Shown here piece by piece: positions 1 through 8,850 of a DNA stretch of 50,411 nucleotides. Made by a program: the position numbers and the translations under genes. This DNA comes from Pseudomonadota bacterium (GTDB taxonomy: Bacteria > Pseudomonadota > Gammaproteobacteria > Legionellales > Legionellaceae), in NCBI GenBank assembly GCA_020161725.1, contig JAIUOG010000005.1, positions 1-50,411 on the forward strand, read 5' to 3'. The notes beneath the pieces were generated by a model, which saw only the letters and a list, made by a program, of their open reading frames with translations, was not told where the DNA came from and did not search any database. Numbering within the stretch: the stretch's first letter is position 1; every line of letters begins with the position of its first letter.

Positions 1-1347
1 GGTGAAGATGCTAAAGATTTTGATGATGCAGTTTATTGCTATAAAAAACCAAAAGGCGGTTATCAGCTTTATGTCGCAATTGCCGATGTATCCTATTATG
101 TTAAAAAGGATTCAGCCTTAGATAAAGAGGCTGCCATTAGAGGCAACTCAGTTTATTTTCCTGGTCAGGTTGTGCCAATGCTACCAGAGGCTTTATCTAA
201 TGGAATTTGTTCTCTAAATCCTCATGTCGATAGATTGTGTATGGTTGCCGAAATGGCGATTTCTGAGGATGGCAAAATCAATCGCTCACGCTTTTATCGA
301 GCTGTTTTCCATTCCCAAGCTAGGTTAACTTATACCAAAGTGGCCAAATGGCTAGAAGAGGGTAAAACGGATAGTGAGCATGAAAAACTTTGGCCTATGA
401 TTAGCGATCTAAACTCACTTTATCTAACCTTGTTAAAGGCAAGAAAAATCCGTGGGGCGATGGATTTTGAAACGACTGAAACTAAAATTGAATTTGATGA
501 GCAGCGAAAAATAGAGCAAATAGTTCCTGTTATTCGTAATGAAGCACATAAATTGATTGAGGAATGCATGCTAGCGGCTAACGTTGCTACTGCTCGTTTT
601 CTGGGTAAGTCAAAAATAGCTTCTTTATATCGTGTGCATGCTTTGCCTGAAGACGATAAGATTATTGCTTTACGCCAATTTTTAGGTGAGTTTGGTCTAG
701 AGCTTAAAGGTGGCAAAAAGCCCCACCCTAAAGATTTCCAAAAAGTCTTAAGTCAATTGGAAGGCCGCCCCGAAAAGCATCTAATCGAACTAGTTATGCT
801 ACGTTCATTAAAACAAGCGCAGTATACCGAAGTAAATGAGGGGCATTTTGGCTTGGCCTACCCTGCTTATACTCATTTCACTTCTCCTATCCGCCGTTAT
901 CCTGATTTGCTTATTCATCGAGCAATAGGCGCTTTAATCGATAATCCTGAAGAGCCTAAGCTTGATTATTCAAATGAAGACATGGCAAAGCTGGGTAAAC
1001 ATTGTTCTACTACTGAAAGAAGAGCAGATGAAGCAACAAGAGATGTTGTTTCTTGGCTTAAATGTGAATATATGCAATCGAAGTTGGGCCAAGTATTTAA
1101 GGGTACAATCTCGGCTGTTACAGGCTTTGGTATTTTTGTTGAATTAGATGATATTTATGTAGAAGGCTTGGTGCATGTGACCTCGCTTAAGAATGATTAT
1201 TACAGCTTTGATGCGATGAAACATCGTTTAGTCGGTGAGCGCGGTGGTCAAGTTTATCATTTGGGCGATAAAATAACGGTGATAGTGGCACGTGTCGATT
1301 TAGACGAACGTAAAATAGATTTTGAACCTGTAGAAAATGGTATTTAA
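1..1347 (+). CDS. rnr: Ribonuclease R, C-terminal part (5' end outside window)
   Basis: Processive 3'-5' exoribonuclease that degrades structured RNA in the cytoplasm. The reading frame is open from base 1, so the start lies upstream. The 448 visible residues begin inside the RNB catalytic domain at its metal-binding motif GEDAKDFDDAVY. They include the conserved TSPIRRYPDLLIHRAI block and end in an S1 RNA-binding domain (GTISAVTGFGIFVELDD, about residues 365-445 of the fragment). The E. coli enzyme carries a long lysine-rich tail after S1, but here the protein stops almost immediately after S1 (IDFEPVENGI). The stop codon is directly followed by the ATG of rlmB, so the two are very probably co-transcribed, as in other gammaproteobacteria. 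Exoribonuclease II (Rnb) is the alternative, but the rlmB neighbour favours RNase R. Confidence 0.93.
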   Translation, partial: GEDAKDFDDAVYCYKKPKGGYQLYVAIADVSYYVKKDSALDKEAAIRGNSVYFPGQVVPMLPEALSNGICSLNPHVDRLCMVAEMAISEDGKINRSRFYRAVFHSQARLTYTKVAKWLEEGKTDSEHEKLWPMISDLNSLYLTLLKARKIRGAMDFETTETKIEFDEQRKIEQIVPVIRNEAHKLIEECMLAANVATARFLGKSKIASLYRVHALPEDDKIIALRQFLGEFGLELKGGKKPHPKDFQKVLSQLEGRPEKHLIELVMLRSLKQAQYTEVNEGHFGLAYPAYTHFTSPIRRYPDLLIHRAIGALIDNPEEPKLDYSNEDMAKLGKHCSTTERRADEATRDVVSWLKCEYMQSKLGQVFKGTISAVTGFGIFVELDDIYVEGLVHVTSLKNDYYSFDAMKHRLVGERGGQVYHLGDKITVIVARVDLDERKIDFEPVENGI

Positions 1348-2085
1348 ATGACTGATTCTTATGTATACGGTATTCATGCTGTAAATTCTTTACTTAAATC
1401 GGGCCTTAGGCCTACTAAAAAAATCTTTCTTAACCAAGAAAGAGTAGATAAAAAGATGCAGGATGTTCTAGAGCTTGCCAAAGCCCAAGGCATTGTGATT
1501 GAACGCTTGAATGCCGATAAAATGAATCAGCGTTTTGCTGAATATAATCATCAGGGTATTGTTGCTTTGGTCGGCGCCTTAAAAGAATATAGTGAAGCCG
1601 ATTTAGTTGATTTAATTCAGCAGGCTAAAAAGCCTTGCCTTATTTTAATCTTAGATGGCGTTACGGATCCCCATAACTTAGGGGCATGTTTGCGCTCGGC
1701 TGATGCAACGGGCGTTGATTTTGTAGTGATACCAAAAGATAAATCAGTCGGTATTACGCCAGTTGTATCAAAAGTTGCCTGTGGTGCTGCCGAAGCAATT
1801 CCTTTAGTACGTGTTACTAATCTAGCTCGTGCTATGGAAATAATTAAAGCGGAAGGGGTATGGATCTATGGCGCTGCGGGTGAAACCGATGGTTCTATTT
1901 ATCAACTGGATTGTAAAATCTCCATTGCGATTGCTATGGGTGCTGAAGGGGCTGGTTTGCGACGCCTTACCCGCGAAAACTGTGATTATCTTTTCGCCTT
2001 ACCTATGCTTGGTAGTGTAGAAAGTTTGAATGTATCGGTTGCAACGGGTGTCAGTCTTTATGAAGTGGTTAGACAGCGTCAATAA
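1348..2085 (+). CDS. rlmB: 23S rRNA (guanosine-2'-O-)-methyltransferase RlmB
   Basis: SPOUT-class methyltransferase that 2'-O-methylates a guanosine in domain V of 23S rRNA (G2251 in E. coli) using SAM. The 245 residues match the usual length. An N-terminal substrate-binding domain (about 1-80) precedes the trefoil-knot domain. All three SpoU motifs are visible: DGVTDPHNLGACLRSA (about 103-118), AMGAEGAGLRRL (196-207) and LPMLGSVESLNVSVATGVSL (218-237). The ATG abuts the rnr stop codon with no spacer, suggesting translational coupling. No odd features. Confidence 0.96.
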   Translation: MTDSYVYGIHAVNSLLKSGLRPTKKIFLNQERVDKKMQDVLELAKAQGIVIERLNADKMNQRFAEYNHQGIVALVGALKEYSEADLVDLIQQAKKPCLILILDGVTDPHNLGACLRSADATGVDFVVIPKDKSVGITPVVSKVACGAAEAIPLVRVTNLARAMEIIKAEGVWIYGAAGETDGSIYQLDCKISIAIAMGAEGAGLRRLTRENCDYLFALPMLGSVESLNVSVATGVSLYEVVRQRQ

Positions 2086-2097
2086 AATTTACTGAAT

Positions 2098-2176
2098 GTA
2101 GACTTGGTGAAGAGAAACGTAACCCAAGGAGCAGTTGGTTTAAACCTTGATTATGCTTCGTTTTATCAAGGCTGCG
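2098..2176. repeat. Short dispersed palindromic element, family R1, degenerate copy
   Basis: A two-hairpin element that recurs at 11627-11716, 41866-41945 and, reduced, at 45864-45927. This copy begins GTAGACTTGGTG, carries the ACGTAACCCAAGG block, and then has the second hairpin AAACCTTGAT...ATCAAGGCTG. Its ends differ from the TGTAGCC/GGCTACA termini of the better copies, so it looks older. It may also act as the rlmB transcript terminator. The rest of the rlmB-to-2274 spacer shows no gene. Confidence 0.6.
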
Positions 2177-2273
2177 AAGATCTCTCGTCTTCACGATGTT
2201 CGCAAAGATGGACTTTAAGCCTGAGTGTAATGAGGTCGGGGCTATAGTATTCTGGTCGCATAAAAAAAATCTA

Positions 2274-2912
2274 TCAGCTAGTTGCTTCAGCAGGATATTT
2301 TATTGATTCATAATGAACGGTTTTACTGTTTAACGCTCTTTGATCTAATTGACTCATAAGCCTTTCATTGTGGCGAAAACTATCGAGCCATTTTTGCGCT
2401 CTTTTTACACGCCATACATGCTTATAGACTTTTTCTCCCCTGATCTCCTTTACAATAATAACCCTGGGCAATTTAAAGGGTAACAGCTCTTTGTTAATTA
2501 AGAGTATTGCCAGCAGCCAACGCAATGAAAGAAATGAGGGATAAAAATCACCACTACGGTGGCTGATATTTTTTAAATGAGTTCCTTTTTTATTTTTAAA
2601 TTTTAGATTTCCTGCGGTTAAGCAGCTTGCCATTTCTATGGGGTCACCAGTCATTTGAAAATGTTTGGGGGCATTGTTATTAGGGCGAGTTTCAAAAGCA
2701 AACCACAATTTACCCTCAGTATCGACTAAAAATCGAAAAACAGTTTCTATTTTCTGCTCTAATAGTTGATTTAGCGTAGATAAAGATTGAATAGAAAAAG
2801 AATTAGCCTGGCAATTTACCGGTGTATTCCCTGCATAAAAAAGATCGTTAGGATTAGGTGGGCATGAGAAAAATTCTTTTTTTAATTGGGCGCGTTTTAA
2901 AAATGAAATCAT
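2274..2912 (-). CDS. Unrecognised protein, about 212 residues
   Basis: I do not recognise a family. The frame is open to 2936 with a TTG codon, but the ATG at 2912 (MISFLKRAQLKKEFF) is the more ordinary start; neither has a strong Shine-Dalgarno sequence. There is no signal peptide and no clear transmembrane segment apart from one short hydrophobic patch (LRWLLAILLI). The protein is basic, with a C-terminal half rich in K and R (VIIVKEIRGEKVYKHVWRVK) and a polar tail (SIKYPAEATS). It is monocistronic, convergent with rlmB and divergent from the outer membrane protein gene at 3077. A soluble cytoplasmic or secreted protein is possible; no function is assigned. Confidence 0.65.
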   Translation of the reverse strand: MISFLKRAQLKKEFFSCPPNPNDLFYAGNTPVNCQANSFSIQSLSTLNQLLEQKIETVFRFLVDTEGKLWFAFETRPNNNAPKHFQMTGDPIEMASCLTAGNLKFKNKKGTHLKNISHRSGDFYPSFLSLRWLLAILLINKELLPFKLPRVIIVKEIRGEKVYKHVWRVKRAQKWLDSFRHNERLMSQLDQRALNSKTVHYESIKYPAEATS

Positions 2913-3076
2913 GTTTTTCGTTAGATAATAGAGCAACGGTGAATCATAACAAACAAGTCGGTGTTATCTCAATTTATTTGCTTTATAAATATACTTTTAT
3001 CGAGAGCGGGGAATCTTAATAAAGCTTGAAAAACTAATGTAATTCGATAACATAAAGAAAATAACAAAGGACTGCT

Positions 3077-3733
3077 ATGAAATTTAGATTATTGACTATT
3101 ATGTTATTAGCCACAGGAATGAGTGGTGCTGTGACAGCTTCAACAACTGCAACTACCGAAAACGGTTGGTATGCCAGTGCTTTTGGTGGTTACACTTACG
3201 CGCCTTCCAATATAAAAACCTATTATTATGGCTATTTATTATCTGATGTAAATTATCGCTATGGTTATAATGTAGGCGCTAGCCTTGGGTACAAAACAAC
3301 TCCCCTTCGTTATGAACTTCAATACAATTATTTATATGTTGATACGGATAGATATAGTGTCAATCACATAAAAGCAAGAGAAATCGACGGCGGCACTAAG
3401 GCCAATGTTGTTATGGCCAATGCTTATTATGATTTTACAGATGCCTTTGCTGAACTAACTCCCTTTTTAGGTGTGGGTTTAGGGTATTCCTTTATGCATG
3501 CCACATTGAATAGCACAAGCCGTTTTGATAAGCCTCATTATAATGCAAACCAAAACTCCTTTGCTTATCAAGGCACTGCAGGTTTAACTTATAATTTTTC
3601 TGAAAATTGGGCAATTAACACAGTTTATCGCTATATGGGAACAACTAACAAAAGCAATTGGGGTAAAACCTTGCAGGCACAAATGGCTAATCTAGAAGTA
3701 GTCTATCGTTTTGATGCAGGTAATTACAAATGA
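3077..3733 (+). CDS. Small outer membrane beta-barrel protein (OmpA/opacity-type barrel)
   Basis: A 218-residue protein with a signal peptide (MKFRLLTIMLLATGMSGAVTA, cleavage about residue 21). Alternating aromatic-rich strands follow: GWYASAFGGYTYAP, GYNVGASLGYKTTPLRYELQ, FLGVGLGYSFMHA, QGTAGLTYNFSENWAINTVY and LEVVYRF, the last fitting a C-terminal barrel strand. Size and pattern fit an eight-stranded OMP_b-brl/opacity-family barrel without an OmpA peptidoglycan-binding domain. The Shine-Dalgarno AAGGA lies just upstream of the ATG. It stands alone, transcribed away from the gene at 2274-2912. Role is unknown; adhesion or structural function is typical of the family. Confidence 0.8.
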   Translation: MKFRLLTIMLLATGMSGAVTASTTATTENGWYASAFGGYTYAPSNIKTYYYGYLLSDVNYRYGYNVGASLGYKTTPLRYELQYNYLYVDTDRYSVNHIKAREIDGGTKANVVMANAYYDFTDAFAELTPFLGVGLGYSFMHATLNSTSRFDKPHYNANQNSFAYQGTAGLTYNFSENWAINTVYRYMGTTNKSNWGKTLQAQMANLEVVYRFDAGNYK

Positions 3734-3853
3734 TTAAAGTTTGATAAATTATCTTTTTACAACATATTTTAGTCTAATCACCTTTCTTGTTTTTTTAAGT
3801 AAAGCATATCTTATTAAAAGATAAGGTATGGCAGTTGAGGAAAATGAATTAAC

Positions 3854-5005
3854 ATGGATATCGAGTTGGTTAAAAAAAATATCGTTGTTATTATAATTCC
3901 AACATACAATGAGGCAAGCGGAATTGCGGCAACTCTAAAAGAAACATTTGAGGTTATAAATAACCTCAATACATTCGATATTAAAATTTTAGTTTTTGAT
4001 AGCGCATCTACAGATAATACTCAACAAATTGTAAGGGATTTACAGGCAACTTATACTAATCTTCTTTTAAAAACAGAAAATTGCAAAACTGGCTTAGGCT
4101 CTGCTTATTTACAAGCAATGCGCTATGCTTTGGATGAGTTAGAGGCAGATATCATTATTGAATTTGATGCAGACCTTTCTCATCAACCATCCTATCTTCC
4201 TAAAATGTTAGAAAAAATGACTGATTATCATGTGGTCGTTGGAAGTCGCTATGTTAAAGGCGGAAGTATTCCCCACAATTGGGGTTTACATAGGAAACTT
4301 ATGTCTATTTTAGGTAACTATTTGTCTCGGCTTTTGCTTGCGCCAAAATATAAAGATTGGACTAGCGGTTTTAGGTTGACACATCATTCCTTATTAAGAA
4401 AGATCTTACCAAAACAATTTATTTCAACTAATTACGCCTATAAATTAGAGCTTTTTTGGCTATTACATATTAATAGGGCGCGAATTTATGAGTACCCTAT
4501 TCACTTTATTGATAGAAAAAAAGGCGAAAGTAAATTGCCTAAAAATTCTATTCTTGAAAGCTTATGGGTTCTTACGACGCTACGATTTTCAACTTTGCGG
4601 AATTACTTAAAAATGTCTGCGGTTGGTTTTTCAGGAATGCTTTTACAATTTATTTCCTATAATGTGTTACGTTGTTATTTACCGTTAAAAATGTCAGCAC
4701 AGTTTGCGATTTTAATTGCAATTATTAATAATTTTTTATTGAATGAACGGTTCACTTTTAAAAAAATTATATTTACTACTCTTTCAAAAAAATTAAAAAA
4801 AGCGACTTTGTTTTTAATTTATTCTAGTTTTATGATCGTTTTGCAAAGCCAATTATTGTTTCAGTTAGCTCATTTATTGGGCAGAGGATTTTTTAAAGAA
4901 AATTTATTTGTGCTTTTGGGGGTCGTTTTGGGTTCTTTTGTTAATTATTATGCGTATACCAACTTTATATGGCATGAAAAAATAGAAAAAGAAGAGCTTG
5001 CCTGA
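3854..5005 (+). CDS. GT2 polyprenyl-phosphate glycosyltransferase fused to a GtrA-like membrane domain
   Basis: Residues 1 to about 235 form a DPM1-like family 2 glycosyltransferase: VVIIIPTYNEASGI at the N-terminus, the metal/donor-binding DxD as FDADLSH (D105, D107), and GSRYVKGG. Residues about 250-375 form a four-helix GtrA-like membrane domain (YLKMSAVGFSGMLLQF...). Such enzymes charge undecaprenyl phosphate with a sugar on the cytoplasmic face, for use by a periplasmic-side transferase. Odd feature: the usual nucleotide-binding VDDxSxDxT is FDSASTDNT here, with Ser50 replacing the second Asp. It is convergent with the GT39 gene only 7 bases away, whose product could use its lipid-linked sugar. 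The sugar and acceptor are unknown. Confidence 0.85.
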   Translation: MDIELVKKNIVVIIIPTYNEASGIAATLKETFEVINNLNTFDIKILVFDSASTDNTQQIVRDLQATYTNLLLKTENCKTGLGSAYLQAMRYALDELEADIIIEFDADLSHQPSYLPKMLEKMTDYHVVVGSRYVKGGSIPHNWGLHRKLMSILGNYLSRLLLAPKYKDWTSGFRLTHHSLLRKILPKQFISTNYAYKLELFWLLHINRARIYEYPIHFIDRKKGESKLPKNSILESLWVLTTLRFSTLRNYLKMSAVGFSGMLLQFISYNVLRCYLPLKMSAQFAILIAIINNFLLNERFTFKKIIFTTLSKKLKKATLFLIYSSFMIVLQSQLLFQLAHLLGRGFFKENLFVLLGVVLGSFVNYYAYTNFIWHEKIEKEELA

Positions 5006-5012
5006 AAAGATA

Positions 5013-6527
5013 TTACAGAACTTCCACTACTTGATAATAATATGGTCTTATTTTTGTTTGACTCCCTTGACTATATGTCCAGAGTAAATTTGGTTTCGAT
5101 TTGGCTAAAAATTTATTCTGTATAAAATCATTGGGATTTTTTGAAACTAAAATAATAATCGTTTTATTTTTTAAAGTAGTTGGCGACCAGTATTTATACA
5201 TGAGGCTTCGACCTGCTAAGAGATGCCGGCCAACGATAGGATAAATATGATTTATTTTATCTTGTCGAAATGCCTTATTCTGATAATAAGCCAGCTCGCT
5301 GCTAAGATTATAAAGATCAAGAGGCATAAAAATAGGTTCTCGCCCGGTTTGCTTTTCTATTTCTGCTGCTTTTTGATATAAATCAATGGTTAGTTGATGC
5401 CAGGAAATGAATTTTTTAAATAAAATTTGATTTAACCTTTCCGGTTTTCCGAGAATAATATTGGTTAGGATAAAGCTATAACTTAAGAAAAGTATGATGG
5501 CTGTAAGTAACCAGTATTTTTTTATTTTTGTGGAATTCAATTTTATGTCTAAAGATAACCAGGGAATGAGTGTTAAAAGCGATGGGCCTATCCAATTAAA
5601 TTTAATTTCGTGAGTTAAACTAAAATAACCAAAAAAAATGAGGGGGACTAGAGTAAAAACTCTTAAAAAAGATTGGGTTGCTATTGATAAGCCAAATCTA
5701 TTTTTAAAACGACAAAGCGTTATTAATCCCCAGAATCCAAGCGGTGTAAGAAAAAGAATTAAGAGGCCAATAAATTGATGAAAACTAAAAATCCCATTTT
5801 CTTTAAAGCGTCTGGTACTTTGAAAAATAAAAGAGACCCACTCATGAGTTGCATTCCAATATAAAACCGGAGTAAAAAAAAGAAAACTAACTAAGGTTGC
5901 TAGGTATAATTCTTTGCGAATTAACCATTTTTTAGCGCCCGGGGTAACTAATATAAAAATAAGCATGGATGGAGCTAATAGCACAATGCTGTATTTAGAG
6001 AGTAACCCCAAACCTAAGGCAATACCTGCTTTTAACCAATTAGAAGATTCATCTAAAATAACTAAACGATAAAGATAGTATAAAGAAGCCGACCAACAGG
6101 CTAAAAGTGGATCATCGGGGGTAATGACTATTGATTGAATGAAAAGAAAGGGTAGGATAGAGCCGAAAAATACGGCATAAACCCCTGCACCTTTTTTTAT
6201 TAATTCAGTTAGTTTAAAACTAAAGAAAAGAGTAATAAACCAACAAAAAAGTGCTGGAAAACGTATAGCAAATTCGCTTTCTCCAAATAAATGGCAGGAA
6301 ATATCAATTAAAAAAGCGACCATTGGTGGATGGTCAAGATAACCTAGATCAAGATGTTTTGCATAATTCCAATAATAAGCTTCTTCAACTAATAAATCAG
6401 CTGAGAAAATACTCGTCAATTTTAATAAAAAGTAGGCTAATAAAAGAGATATAAAAAGATAATACTTATTCTTATATTTTTTTGTTATTAAAGAAATAGC
6501 TTGTTTTTTTTCTGTGTGAAAATACAA
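5013..6527 (-). CDS. GT39/ArnT-like membrane glycosyltransferase
   Basis: A 504-residue polytopic membrane protein of the dolichyl-phosphate-mannose/ArnT type, which transfers a sugar from polyprenyl phosphate to an envelope acceptor on the periplasmic side. The first periplasmic loop has the family signature EEAYYWNYAKHLDLGYLDHP with the catalytic acidic pair (E48, E49). About ten hydrophobic segments follow, then a soluble C-terminal region (about 385-504). The gene is convergent with the GT2-GtrA gene, so the two form a plausible charge-and-transfer pair. Possible targets are lipid A, LPS core or protein; the sequence does not decide. Confidence 0.82.
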   Translation of the reverse strand: MYFHTEKKQAISLITKKYKNKYYLFISLLLAYFLLKLTSIFSADLLVEEAYYWNYAKHLDLGYLDHPPMVAFLIDISCHLFGESEFAIRFPALFCWFITLFFSFKLTELIKKGAGVYAVFFGSILPFLFIQSIVITPDDPLLACWSASLYYLYRLVILDESSNWLKAGIALGLGLLSKYSIVLLAPSMLIFILVTPGAKKWLIRKELYLATLVSFLFFTPVLYWNATHEWVSFIFQSTRRFKENGIFSFHQFIGLLILFLTPLGFWGLITLCRFKNRFGLSIATQSFLRVFTLVPLIFFGYFSLTHEIKFNWIGPSLLTLIPWLSLDIKLNSTKIKKYWLLTAIILFLSYSFILTNIILGKPERLNQILFKKFISWHQLTIDLYQKAAEIEKQTGREPIFMPLDLYNLSSELAYYQNKAFRQDKINHIYPIVGRHLLAGRSLMYKYWSPTTLKNKTIIILVSKNPNDFIQNKFLAKSKPNLLWTYSQGSQTKIRPYYYQVVEVL

Positions 6528-6583
6528 AAACTTATCCTTGTGGTGTTTTAATTATTTAAATGGATATTGGCTATGTATTTGAT

Positions 6584-6934
6584 TTAGCTTGCAATTTCAT
6601 ACATTAGCGAAACTAAATTCATTTTTTCTATATTTATTTCTTCTTTTTTCTCACAGTCTAAGCTAATTGTATAATTGACGGATTTAAGTGAATTATGCAG
6701 AGCCTTAACCGCTTTTCTAAATTCTTTGTTGGATATTTCTCTTCCTGCATTTTCTGCCATCCCGCTCGCTAGAACTAATTCATAAGTACAGGTCGTGTCA
6801 GTTTGAGCTTGACTTAAACTTATTAAGTTTTGTGCTAGAAAATGAGCCTGTTTAGCTAAGCCATTAATTTCTTTTGCAAAGCTGAGATTAGTAGCAATAA
6901 AGCTTATTAAAATAGCAAAAATGATTTTTTTCAT
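6584..6934 (-). CDS. Small secreted protein of unknown function
   Basis: A 116-residue protein with a clear signal peptide (MKKIIFAILISFIATNLSFA, cleaved about residue 20). The mature part is mostly helical and polar with just two cysteines (C49, C94), which could form a disulphide in the periplasm. No family recognised. It lies downstream of the argD terminator hairpin and upstream of the GT39 gene in the same direction, so it may be transcribed with GT39 (56-base spacer). Confidence 0.65.
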   Translation of the reverse strand: MKKIIFAILISFIATNLSFAKEINGLAKQAHFLAQNLISLSQAQTDTTCTYELVLASGMAENAGREISNKEFRKAVKALHNSLKSVNYTISLDCEKKEEINIEKMNLVSLMYEIAS

Positions 6935-6950
6935 CTGGATCTCATTAAAG

Positions 6951-6985
6951 TTATGCTAACTTAAGTTTTAATTAAGTTAGCATAA
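6951..6985 (-). terminator. Inverted repeat after argD, probable terminator
   Basis: A perfect 14-bp inverted repeat: TTATGCTAACTTAA at 6951-6964 and TTAAGTTAGCATAA at 6972-6985, with a 7-base loop. It begins three bases past the argD stop. On the minus strand it is followed only by CTTTAATG, so the U-tract is weak. Confidence 0.6.
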
Positions 6986-6988
6986 AGA

Positions 6989-8158
6989 TTATTTTTCAGT
7001 AAATTCATTAATCGTTTTACTCAGGCGAGATACTAATTCTTTTATTTCGTCTTCAGTAATAATTAATGGTGGTAATAAGCGAATCACTGAGTCAGCGGTG
7101 ACATTAAAGAGCAGTCCGTTATTTAAACCTATTAAACGGGCATCATTTGCAGATCTATCTAATTCAATACCTAACATATAACCTTTGCCACGAATCGCTT
7201 TAACAGCCTTATGGTCGCCTAATTCTTTTCTTAATAAATCCTTTAAAAAGGCTGCGTTTTTCTGTACTAGTTCGCAAATCTTATCTTTTTCAATAACATT
7301 GAGTACAGTGAGGGCGGTAGCTGTTGCTAAGGGGTTGCCACCAAAGGTTGAACCATGATTGCCAGGTTTAAAGAGATCGCAGGCTTTGCCTCTCATAAGA
7401 CAGGCACCAATCGGAACTCCATTGGCTAGGCCTTTAGCCGTTGTTACTATATCGGGTTGTATCGAGCTATGTTGAAAAGCAAAATATTTTCCTGTTCTCG
7501 CATTGCCTGTCTGAATTTCATCAAGAATTAATAACCAATCTTTCTCTTTGCAAAGTTTTTCGATAGCTTGTAAATAAGCTTCTTCAGCAGCAAAAATACC
7601 ACCTTCACCTTGAATGGGTTCAAGCATTATTGCTACAACATCATCACGATTGGCCGCAATGGTATGGAGAGCATGAATATCATTGAAGGGAGCTCGAATA
7701 AAACCGGGAACTAAAGGTTCAAATCCAGCTTGAACCTTGCGGCTGCCAGAGGCTGTAAGCGTTGCCATTGTGCGACCATGAAAAGCACGCTCCATTACAA
7801 TCATCGATGGTGTTTCAATACCTTTTTTATGCCCATATAAGCGACTTAATTTAATTGCCGCTTCATTTACTTCTGCTCCAGAATTAGCAAAAAAAACTTG
7901 TTCCATACCGCTTAGCTTAGTTAGCTTTTCAGCGAGTAATTCCTGTTCTTTAATATGAAATCCATTCGAAGTATGGAGTAATTTGGCTGCCTGGCTTTGA
8001 ATGGTTTTGGTCACTTCAGGGTGAGCGTGACCTAAGCCACAGACTGCAATTCCTGATAAACCATCGAGATAAGCTTTACCTTTCTCGTCATAGAGCCAAA
8101 CTCCCTCGCCGTGAGTAAATGCAACCGGCAAGGGGCTATAGGTCGTGATCAAAGCCAT
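6989..8158 (-). CDS. argD: Acetylornithine aminotransferase family protein (class III, PLP)
   Basis: PLP-dependent transaminase converting N-acetylglutamate semialdehyde to N-acetylornithine in arginine synthesis; some homologues also act on succinyl-diaminopimelate. At 389 residues it has normal length. Visible features are the PLP-phosphate motif ANSGAEVNEAA (about 91-101), FHGRT, LDEIQTG with D213 contacting the pyridine nitrogen, and the Schiff-base lysine K242 in TTAKGLANGVPIG. A Shine-Dalgarno CAGGAG precedes the ATG. It lies 23 bases downstream of sodB and is probably in one transcript with it. Substrate choice among class III aminotransferases cannot be settled by sequence alone. Confidence 0.88.
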   Translation of the reverse strand: MALITTYSPLPVAFTHGEGVWLYDEKGKAYLDGLSGIAVCGLGHAHPEVTKTIQSQAAKLLHTSNGFHIKEQELLAEKLTKLSGMEQVFFANSGAEVNEAAIKLSRLYGHKKGIETPSMIVMERAFHGRTMATLTASGSRKVQAGFEPLVPGFIRAPFNDIHALHTIAANRDDVVAIMLEPIQGEGGIFAAEEAYLQAIEKLCKEKDWLLILDEIQTGNARTGKYFAFQHSSIQPDIVTTAKGLANGVPIGACLMRGKACDLFKPGNHGSTFGGNPLATATALTVLNVIEKDKICELVQKNAAFLKDLLRKELGDHKAVKAIRGKGYMLGIELDRSANDARLIGLNNGLLFNVTADSVIRLLPPLIITEDEIKELVSRLSKTINEFTEK

Positions 8159-8181
8159 AAAAACTCCTGTATAAATTAAGC

Positions 8182-8760
8182 TTAACGCATATTAGAATTA
8201 ACAAAATCCCAATTTACTAAAGACCAAAAAGCCTTAAGATAATCAGGACGAACATTACGGTAATCAATATAATAAGCATGCTCCCAAACATCGCAAGTTA
8301 ATAATGCAGTTTGGCCTTCAGTCATAGGCGTTGCTGCATTGGAAGTCGAGATTATTTTTAGGCCGCCATTTTTATCTTGTACAAGCCAAGCCCAGCCTGA
8401 ACCAAAGGTACCAATCGCTGTTTGCGTAAATTCTTCTTTGAATTTATCGAGAGAACCAAAGGTTTTTTCAATATTTTCTTTTAGTTTGCCTGTGGGCTCA
8501 CCACCGCCATTAGGGCTTAGACAATGCCAATAAAAAGTATGATTCCATACTTGGGCTGCATTATTGAAAATTTTGCCGGAGGATTTCATGATAATTTCTT
8601 CTAGGCTTAATTTTTCATCGTCTGTACCAGCAATCAGTTGGTTTAATGTATTCACATAAGCTTGATGATGTTTACCATAATGGTACTCAATGGTTTCCTC
8701 AGAAATATGTGGGGCAAGTGCATTTTTTGCATAAGGTAAAGGGGGTAATGAGAATGCCAT
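8182..8760 (-). CDS. sodB: Iron superoxide dismutase
   Basis: Dismutates superoxide to oxygen and hydrogen peroxide in the cytoplasm. The 192 residues match Fe-SOD length. Metal ligands are H27 (EYHYGKHH), H74 (WNHTFYWHC), D157 and H161 ([11 protein letters not shown]). Q70 (NNAAQVWNH), with Ala in the region where Mn enzymes carry their Gln, marks the iron form. The Shine-Dalgarno GGAG is 8 bases before the ATG. argD follows closely. A perfect 20-bp palindrome lies upstream, between this gene and the divergent cyclase. Confidence 0.96.
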   Translation of the reverse strand: MAFSLPPLPYAKNALAPHISEETIEYHYGKHHQAYVNTLNQLIAGTDDEKLSLEEIIMKSSGKIFNNAAQVWNHTFYWHCLSPNGGGEPTGKLKENIEKTFGSLDKFKEEFTQTAIGTFGSGWAWLVQDKNGGLKIISTSNAATPMTEGQTALLTCDVWEHAYYIDYRNVRPDYLKAFWSLVNWDFVNSNMR

Positions 8761-8830
8761 AGCTTTAACTCCGTGTTTTTAGTATTCGTGGATGTTAAGT
8801 TTAGCAAAATTTAATCTATGCACCAGTTTT

Positions 8831-8850
8831 AAATGTAATCTGCTACATTT
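8831..8850. promoter_or_regulatory. Perfect palindrome between sodB and the cyclase gene, candidate operator
   Basis: AAATGTA-N6-TACATTT, a 7+7 perfect inverted repeat. It lies in the 162-base divergent spacer, about 70 bases from each start codon. The spacing resembles a dimeric regulator site, but it matches neither the CRP consensus (TGTGA-N6-TCACA) nor the FNR consensus (TTGAT-N4-ATCAA). The regulator is unknown. A short hairpin in either leader is the alternative. Confidence 0.4.

Noticed and set aside
3806..3829. ATATCTTAT/ATAAGGTAT inverted repeat between the OMP and GT2 genes as a terminator
   Set aside because: Short AT-rich stem with no T run.
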